In this document: positions 58,586 through 64,000 of the stretch, piece by piece
Position numbering within the stretch: position 1 is the stretch's first letter
How the letters are laid out: each line of letters starts with the position of its first letter
Assembly (NCBI RefSeq): GCF_004965515.1
Contig: NZ_SSHH01000003.1
Location: 62,001-126,000, forward strand
Origin: Alteraurantiacibacter aquimixticola
Lineage (GTDB): Bacteria; Pseudomonadota; Alphaproteobacteria; Sphingomonadales; Sphingomonadaceae
Length of the DNA: 64,000 nucleotides
Reading direction: 5' to 3'
The notes under the pieces: generated by a model
Databases searched by the model: none
What the model saw: the letters and a program-made list of their open reading frames with translations, nothing else
Told to the model about the DNA's origin: nothing
Position numbers and translations under genes: made by a program

Positions 58586-60295
58586 TTAGCCGAATGTGAG
58601 CGCGCCATTCTCGCGACGGATGGTGAAACGCTGGCCGATCGCGGCCCGGTATTGCGGCGTGAGCACGGTATCGACCGTGATGAAGCTCGCCGTGCCTTCC
58701 TCGCGCGTCAGGTCGAGCCGGACATAGCCCTGGTGCATATTGTCGGTCCAGACGACTTCAGGAACGTGCTGTGCGAACACAGTGTCGAGCTGGCGTGACA
58801 GCGCATCCCCGAAGCCGCTCGCGACGAAATCGCCGGGCGAAGACACGCCCGCAGTGCCCAGCTCGATCCCGGCCGGACGTCCCGCATCGTCCGCCAGCTG
58901 ATTGGCCCAGAAACTGTGGCTGTCGCCGGTCAGGAAAATCAGGTCGCCTGCGCCCGCCTCGCGGCTGAGGCGGTAGAGCTTTTCGCGCGCCCAGGGGTAA
59001 CCGTCCCATGTGTCGGGATAGAAGGGCAGGTTCCATTTGCCCTTCCACCCCAGCGCCTGCGCGGCGGAAAGCGCTTCGCCTTCGAACGGCGCGTCCTCGG
59101 CAAAGGGATCGGGCATGATGCCCAGCCCGACGACATCGGGCACGTCCGTCTTGGCAATCGGCATCGGGTTGCCGATCAGCCGCCATGGCTGGCCCGCCGC
59201 GATCGAGGCGCGCCATGATGCGTCGAGTTCGGCCTCCAGCTCGGGTGCGAGCATGGCGCGGCCTTCTTCGCCCAGCACCTCGGCCTTGAAGCGTGCTACC
59301 TCTTCCGGAGAGGTCAGGCGCGTCGACCATTCGAGATAGTCGATCTGTTCCGCGCGCGCCGTGTGCCGCGTCTCCAGCGTGTTGAGCGTGGCAAGGTCGC
59401 CGAAGGAATAGCTCCGCCAGAACTGCATCCGGCTGGCAGGACCGCCGGCCCATTCGGGCTCGCGTACCGGCATCCATTCGAAATAGGCCTGGATCGAGGC
59501 CGCGCGGCGCGCTTCCCAATCGCCTTCGCTGTCCGGCTGGTGGTTCTGCGCGCCGCCCTTCCACGGATTGTTGGCGCTCTCGTGATCGTCCCAGCAGGCG
59601 AGCAGCGTGTGCGCCGCATGCATGGCGCGCGAGCCGTAATCCGTCTTGTACTGCGCGTGGCGTGTCCGATAGTCGGCGAGGCTGACGATCTCATGCGCAG
59701 GCTCGTGGCGGCGGCCAATGGCCTGCGCGACATCGTCGCCCCAGCCGTCATGCCCGTATTCGTAGATATAGTCGCCCGTATGGAGGACGAAATCGACCTC
59801 GGCATCGCGGGCAATCGCGTCATAGGCGTTGAAATAGCCGAAAGCGTAATTGCTGCAGGAGACGAGCGCGATGGACAAGCGCTCGAGCGATCCGGCAGGC
59901 AGCGCGCGCGCGCGGCCGATGGGGGACACCGCATCGCCGAGGATGAAGCGGTAGTAATAGGTCGCGCCCGGCTCCAGCCCGGCGACGAGCAGCTTCACCG
60001 TATGGTCGCGCTCGGGTCCGGTGCTGGCGGTGCCTTGTTGCAGCACGTCGGTAAAATCGAGGTCGCGTGCCACCTGCCAGCGCACCTCCTGCGGGCCTTC
60101 GGCGGTAATGCGGGTCCAGATCACCACACTCTCGTGATCGGGATCGCCGCTCGCCACCGAATGGCGGAAACTGGCGTTCTCGGGCAGCGCGTGTGCCTTG
60201 AGCGGCAGCGCGGAGAGCATCGCCCCGCCAGCCATGCCCGCCAGCGTGGCGCGGCGGCTTACGGGAAAGGCGGAAGGCTTGAGGAAATGGGGCAT
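58586..60295 (-). CDS. phoD: PhoD-type alkaline phosphatase, Tat-exported
   Basis: A 569-residue periplasmic or extracellular phosphatase/phosphodiesterase. The N-terminus has a twin-arginine signal (SRRATLAGMAGGAMLSA), followed by a PhoD N-terminal domain and the metallophosphatase core with HTGDYIYEYG and WDDHESANN metal ligands and SHSFWANQL near the C-terminus. PhoD enzymes use Ca2+/Fe3+ and release phosphate from organic phosphates. AGGAGG precedes ATG 60295. The TonB receptor gene upstream on the same strand (97 bp away) makes it likely that the receptor brings in the substrate or the product. Confidence 0.92.
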   Translation of the reverse strand: MPHFLKPSAFPVSRRATLAGMAGGAMLSALPLKAHALPENASFRHSVASGDPDHESVVIWTRITAEGPQEVRWQVARDLDFTDVLQQGTASTGPERDHTVKLLVAGLEPGATYYYRFILGDAVSPIGRARALPAGSLERLSIALVSCSNYAFGYFNAYDAIARDAEVDFVLHTGDYIYEYGHDGWGDDVAQAIGRRHEPAHEIVSLADYRTRHAQYKTDYGSRAMHAAHTLLACWDDHESANNPWKGGAQNHQPDSEGDWEARRAASIQAYFEWMPVREPEWAGGPASRMQFWRSYSFGDLATLNTLETRHTARAEQIDYLEWSTRLTSPEEVARFKAEVLGEEGRAMLAPELEAELDASWRASIAAGQPWRLIGNPMPIAKTDVPDVVGLGIMPDPFAEDAPFEGEALSAAQALGWKGKWNLPFYPDTWDGYPWAREKLYRLSREAGAGDLIFLTGDSHSFWANQLADDAGRPAGIELGTAGVSSPGDFVASGFGDALSRQLDTVFAQHVPEVVWTDNMHQGYVRLDLTREEGTASFITVDTVLTPQYRAAIGQRFTIRRENGALTFG

Positions 60296-60348
60296 GGCGA
60301 CCTCCTGCTGCACGGGGCTTACGGGTAAATTGGGTCGGAATGGCGAAA

Positions 60349-60374
60349 GGGGGCGGCCCAATCGGACCGCCCCC
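60349..60374 (-). terminator. Hairpin between the TonB receptor and phoD
   Basis: Arms of ~11 bases with one mismatch (60349-60359 and 60364-60374), followed on the minus strand by only TTT. It may give partial termination so that the receptor is made in excess of PhoD. Confidence 0.5.
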
Positions 60375-60391
60375 TTGCCTTCAGGGTCGGA

Positions 60392-62746
60392 TCAGAAGTC
60401 CACCGTCGCGGTGAACACCACCGTGCGCGGGGCACCGATCCAGGCGCCGCCGCCGGAGATGCCGCCCAAATAATCCTCGTCGAACACATTGTTGACGACG
60501 AGGCTGAGATCGACCGCCTTCAAGCTGTCGCTGATCGCTTCGCCGGTGACGCCGATATAGGCATCCGCGGTGAAGAAATCGGGCGTGATGAAGGTGTTGG
60601 CGACATTGACCGGGCGCTCATCGGTATATTTGCCCGAAATGCCGACGCGGAAGATCTCGTCCCGGTAATCGGCGGAAAGGACGAACATGTTCTCCGGAAT
60701 GCCGGTCACCTTGTTGCCCGGGATGATGCCCACGGCTGCATCGACCTGCGCGTCGCCCGTGCCGTTAAAGGTGGCGTCGATATAGGTGTAGGACGCGTAA
60801 AGCGTCAGGCCTTCCACCACCTCGGCATTGGCGAGCAGTTCGAAGCCTTCGGAATCGATACCGCCGGCGTTGAAGTAGGTGCCATTGGTGCCGATCAGGT
60901 AATCCGGGCCGGCATCGGTATTGGCGGCCAGGAAGATGATCCGGTTGTCGAAGGACGTGTTGAAATAGGTCGCCGAAGCCTGGATCAACCCGTTGTTGAA
61001 ACGCATGCCCGCTTCCCAGTTTTCGCTCGTCTCCGGCTCGAGATCGGCAAGGTCGGCATCCAGGCGTTCGAGGATCTCGTCACCCAGCGCCTTGTAGTTC
61101 TCGGCATAGCCCGCGAAGATGTTCAGTTCCGGGATCGGCTCGAACTGGATGCCGCCGGATAGCAGCACGTCCGAATTGGTATTGAGCTCGACCGTGGGAG
61201 ACTCTCCGAAGACGTCGAACCGCTCCACATCGTTGTGGAACTGCTTGATGCCGCCGCTGACGGTGACCGGGCCGAATTCGACCGTATCCTCGATCCACCA
61301 CTTGAACGTGCTCTGCGGATATTCGCGGCTATACTGCACCCAGTAGGCCGGATTTTCGAACTCATAGCCGACGCGCGTATCGATGATCTGGTGCCAGTCG
61401 CGCAATTCCTTGCGCTCGGCATCCTCGTACCAGATGCCGCCGCGCAGCGTGTTCATCGCCGCGCCGAAATCCGCGGCCCACGCAAAGTCGGCGGTCACGC
61501 CCAGGCGGTCCTTCTTATACTCGGTGTTGCGATAGGACTGCGCGCCGATCGCACCTGCCGCGTAGCAGGCCGGATCGTATTCGGGACCAGCACCGCCATA
61601 AGGGAAGGTGATCGAGGAAACGCAGCCGTCGATCGGCGTCAGCGCCACGCCATTGCCATCGATGAAGTAGATGCGGCCGAGCGGCGCGCCCCCGTTCACC
61701 GTGCCATTGCCGATGATTTCGCTTTCGGGATTGCCCGCGCCATCGTCGGTCACGTTCACGATGTAGGGCGGTACCCAGTCGCCGCGGCCCTTGTTGTGAT
61801 GGTAGTAGCCCGCCGCGTGCAGCGTCACGCCACTGCCGATCTCGGCATCGGCCATCAGGTAGCTGAAGAAGTTCTCGCGCAGCGTCGACCACCCCTTGCG
61901 ATAGACCTGGTCGATATAGGGGATGCCGGTCCATTCGGCAGTCAGGCCGTCATAGTCCGGGTGCTGTTCGAAGTCCTCGAGGGTGAACAGCTGGTCGTAA
62001 TTGTCCTCATGCGTATCGTCATAGCTAGCATAGCCCGTCAGCGTGACGGCCCCCGCATCGGCGATGATCTTGGCGGCGAAATGGTCGCGCTCATTCTCGG
62101 CCGAACCATTGACGTGGTCGGTCGCTTCCTGGTGCGAGGCGGAGACCCAGGCGCGGATACCGCCGAGGTCGCCCGTGTCGTAGCGGGCATAGAAGCGCAG
62201 CGCGTCGAACTCGCCAGCCGAGCCGGAAAAGCGGATGCGGCGGTCGAAGGTGGGATCGTCGGTCATGAAATCGATCGTGCCGCCCAGCGCCTCGTTCGAC
62301 AGCGAGCCGATATCGGCCGTGCCCTGGCTCACCGCGATGCCGCCAATATTGGCCGTGTCGATGTAGCGGTTGGCCTTGGAGCCGCCGCCATAGTTCGACC
62401 CGCCATTGGGCAGGCCGTCCACGGTCATGCCGATTTCCTGCGTGTCGAGATTGGTCTGGAAGCCGCGCACGGAAATGGCGGTCGACCAGTCGTCGAAGCC
62501 GAACGTGTCGCCTTCCTGCACGTTCACGCCGGGCAAATTGTCGATCAGCGCCAGCGGGCTGGTGATCGGCGTCTGCTGGTCGAGCATCGGCTCGGACACT
62601 TGCGTGTTGGTGTAGGTGGTCGCCTGTCCGGTGATCACGATCGTGTCGGACTGATCTTCCTCCTGCGCGAGCGCGGGTGCGGCCCACACCAGCGCCGCCG
62701 TGCTGGCGGCGAGGTGGAGTGCGATCCGGGAATTTCTTTTTTGCAT
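60392..62746 (-). CDS. TonB-dependent receptor next to phoD
   Basis: A 784-residue outer-membrane receptor. The signal peptide ends WAAPALAQ; a DTIVITG box follows; the plug has LIDNLPGVNVQEGD and VSQGTADIGSLSNEALGGTIDFMT; the barrel ends FTATVDF. It has no His-rich loop. AGGAGG-like purines precede ATG 62746. With phoD downstream it forms a probable phosphate-ester acquisition unit, although the Pho box I looked for upstream is not evident. Substrate could equally be a sugar phosphate or a siderophore-like compound. Confidence 0.88.
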   Translation of the reverse strand: MQKRNSRIALHLAASTAALVWAAPALAQEEDQSDTIVITGQATTYTNTQVSEPMLDQQTPITSPLALIDNLPGVNVQEGDTFGFDDWSTAISVRGFQTNLDTQEIGMTVDGLPNGGSNYGGGSKANRYIDTANIGGIAVSQGTADIGSLSNEALGGTIDFMTDDPTFDRRIRFSGSAGEFDALRFYARYDTGDLGGIRAWVSASHQEATDHVNGSAENERDHFAAKIIADAGAVTLTGYASYDDTHEDNYDQLFTLEDFEQHPDYDGLTAEWTGIPYIDQVYRKGWSTLRENFFSYLMADAEIGSGVTLHAAGYYHHNKGRGDWVPPYIVNVTDDGAGNPESEIIGNGTVNGGAPLGRIYFIDGNGVALTPIDGCVSSITFPYGGAGPEYDPACYAAGAIGAQSYRNTEYKKDRLGVTADFAWAADFGAAMNTLRGGIWYEDAERKELRDWHQIIDTRVGYEFENPAYWVQYSREYPQSTFKWWIEDTVEFGPVTVSGGIKQFHNDVERFDVFGESPTVELNTNSDVLLSGGIQFEPIPELNIFAGYAENYKALGDEILERLDADLADLEPETSENWEAGMRFNNGLIQASATYFNTSFDNRIIFLAANTDAGPDYLIGTNGTYFNAGGIDSEGFELLANAEVVEGLTLYASYTYIDATFNGTGDAQVDAAVGIIPGNKVTGIPENMFVLSADYRDEIFRVGISGKYTDERPVNVANTFITPDFFTADAYIGVTGEAISDSLKAVDLSLVVNNVFDEDYLGGISGGGAWIGAPRTVVFTATVDF

Positions 62747-63062
62747 GGGAACCTTCCTCCTTTGAAGTCGGCGCCCAATTGGGGAGATATGTTGTGCTGT
62801 GATGGCAATCCGGAGACTGTTCCGTTGCATGCAGCTGACCCGCTTGCGTCCACCAGGTTGCGTGACTTGCGCGCCTTGCAACACTGATCGCCTGCGGCAC
62901 GCGCATCGCTTGCCTGGAAGGTCACATTTGCGGACAAATGCCGGTCACCAACAGGCCGGTTTGGCCCCATTGTTGCGTTGCAGCATTGCAACGCATGACT
63001 CGCGAAACGCGATCCGCGCTGTTAACCGGCCCCGTCTCCTCCCCGCGATTGCGTCTGCCCGC
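62747..63062. promoter_or_regulatory. 316-bp upstream region with a long palindrome
   Basis: No gene is seen here. TGCGTTGCA-N4-TGCAACGCA (62974-62995) is a perfect 9-base inverted repeat. A looser GTTGC/GCAAC pair lies near 62860-62885. Such TTGCAA-centred dyads often are LacI- or GntR-type operators. The region lies upstream of the TonB receptor and downstream of the serine hydrolase. Confidence 0.5.
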
Positions 63063-64000
63063 TCACAGGAACTCGGCCGCGTCGAGGATCTTGCCGCAGA
63101 CGGTTTCCCCGTCACGGCTGTCGGAATTGGCGATTGCTCCGACCGAGAAGCCATCGGGGAGCACGACCATGCAGCTGTGGATCGCCCGTCGTGGCGGCTG
63201 CTTCGGCGACAACATGTCGCCGCCATGCCAGTAGCGGTTCCTTGTCCGATCGGTCACACCGTTCGAAGCGTCGTCCCATCCCAGCCTGCGGACGGTCCGA
63301 GCGAAACACGCTCCCTGCGAAAGCAGCCGCCGTTCGAGCGGCCAGTTATTGGCCGAGTTGCAGTCCACGCGCCCGGCAATCCGGGCAAGATGCGATGCCG
63401 ACAGCCGCCAGCCCGCATGCGCGCCGCAATTTTCCTGGATGCCGTTGAAGCGGGACCCGGCCCCGGTCGGATCCGTCCAGTCATAGCCATAGGCATGGCG
63501 GGCGGTTGCCGGTTCGACGCAGCTTGCCTGCTCCACACCGCTGGGCTGGAAGATATGCTCACCGACATAGAGGCTGAACAGCGCGCCGTGATTGCCCTTG
63601 CGCACATCCGATCCGTCAAGTCCCTGCGACATGCGCCACAGCCTGGGCACGATGATGCGGAACAGGGCGTAGTTGGAATTCTTGTAGCTGTAATTCTCCT
63701 CGGCATATCTGCCCGGTTCGAGGAAGCGCTGCGCGACCCCTTGTTCGACGGCGAATTTCAGCCCGTCCCAGTCATTGCCCCAGGGCTCCTCATTGCCATT
63801 GTCCTTCAGCCGGTCGAAGCGCTGCCCCATGCCCGATGTGTGGGTGAGCAATTGGCGGAAGGTGACGCTCTGCCCTTCGCGAAAGCCGCGCCCCCTGACC
63901 CAGGCTGAAGGCAGGTAGGGCGCGATCGGCTCCTCGATCGTCAGCCCGTTCGCTTCCAGCAATTGCAGCACGGCGATGGCGGTGATGGATTTGGAGACGC
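63063..64000 (-). CDS. Serine hydrolase of the beta-lactamase/AmpC-like family (partial)
   Basis: The C-terminal ~312 residues of a protein that continues past the right edge. The visible start is in the SxxK motif (V-S-K-S-I-T at 63972-63999, preceding LQLLEANG), followed by LLTHTSGM, the YSYKNSNYALF Tyr-x-Asn motif, and HGGDM in place of HxG. This is the PF00144 family of penicillin-binding-like hydrolases and esterases. The N-terminus, any signal peptide, and the catalytic serine's full context are outside the window. It shares the strand of the receptor-phoD pair. Confidence 0.82.
   Translation of the reverse strand, partial: VSKSITAIAVLQLLEANGLTIEEPIAPYLPSAWVRGRGFREGQSVTFRQLLTHTSGMGQRFDRLKDNGNEEPWGNDWDGLKFAVEQGVAQRFLEPGRYAEENYSYKNSNYALFRIIVPRLWRMSQGLDGSDVRKGNHGALFSLYVGEHIFQPSGVEQASCVEPATARHAYGYDWTDPTGAGSRFNGIQENCGAHAGWRLSASHLARIAGRVDCNSANNWPLERRLLSQGACFARTVRRLGWDDASNGVTDRTRNRYWHGGDMLSPKQPPRRAIHSCMVVLPDGFSVGAIANSDSRDGETVCGKILDAAEFL

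Noticed and set aside
62790-62850. Pho box before the TonB receptor-phoD pair
   Set aside because: CTGTGAT and CTGTTCC occur, but the spacing does not fit the 7-4-7 Pho box arrangement.

Overview
The window is 64 kb of GC-rich alphaproteobacterial chromosome. The gene set points to Sphingomonadales, most likely an Erythrobacteraceae-type organism: an HTH protein family typical of sphingomonads, a bacterial CDC48-like ATPase, TonB-dependent receptors with Tat-exported PhoD, the lnt-metK pair, and sphingomonad-style REP elements. The genus is inference. I see no prophage, insertion sequence, CRISPR array or rRNA operon. One tRNA gene is present.

Layout. 1-3.1 kb: tail of an upstream gene, then lnt and metK. 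3.1-7.4 kb (minus): MFS transporter, HTH protein, two small membrane proteins, a GbsR/MarR regulator with a matching operator pair, and a lipoprotein. 7.5-10.7 kb (minus): scoA, a 34-codon ORF, an HAD-like lipoprotein, scoB and a GST, closely packed. Upstream of scoA is a probable small RNA with promoter and terminator on the opposite strand. 11-18.8 kb: gluzincin-type peptidase, CDC48-like ATPase, MscS channel, DNA polymerase I. 19-25 kb: envelope and periplasmic accessory genes (Ala-rich lipoprotein, class A-like beta-lactamase, exported methyltransferase-like lipoprotein, DUF305/beta-propeller protein) and a T4 Rnl1-like RNA ligase. 25.4-27.5 kb: groESL under a CIRCE operator. 27.5-30.2 kb: MATE transporter, cytochrome c lipoprotein, MOSC protein.

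30.3-41.5 kb is the core transcription/translation block. rplJL lies on the minus strand and rpoBC on the plus strand, separated by a small module (45-codon ORF, DUF2975 protein, XRE regulator) whose promoter carries repeated TCGATA sites. 41.6-44.3 kb, directly after the rpoC terminator, holds the most unusual locus: a translationally coupled trio of AAA+ ATPase, small multi-span membrane protein and TPR membrane protein, with more A/T-ending codons than its neighbours. It is followed by gltX and a histidine-rich ZnuD-like TonB receptor with a Zur-like box.

48-64 kb: NTF2-like protein, dcd, putA, a long palindromic repeat, an MBL hydrolase, a stand-alone Nmad3-type protein (a family predicted to act on modified nucleotides), the ftsE-ftsX-ydcF-plsC operon, a Pro-rich zinc-ribbon/DUF3426 protein, tRNA-Leu(GAG), a TonB receptor-phoD pair, and a serine hydrolase cut by the window edge.

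Best candidates for something new: the AAA-membrane-TPR trio, the RNA ligase, the Nmad3 gene, the small RNA beside scoA, and the two short ORFs at 9840-9944 and 32409-32546.
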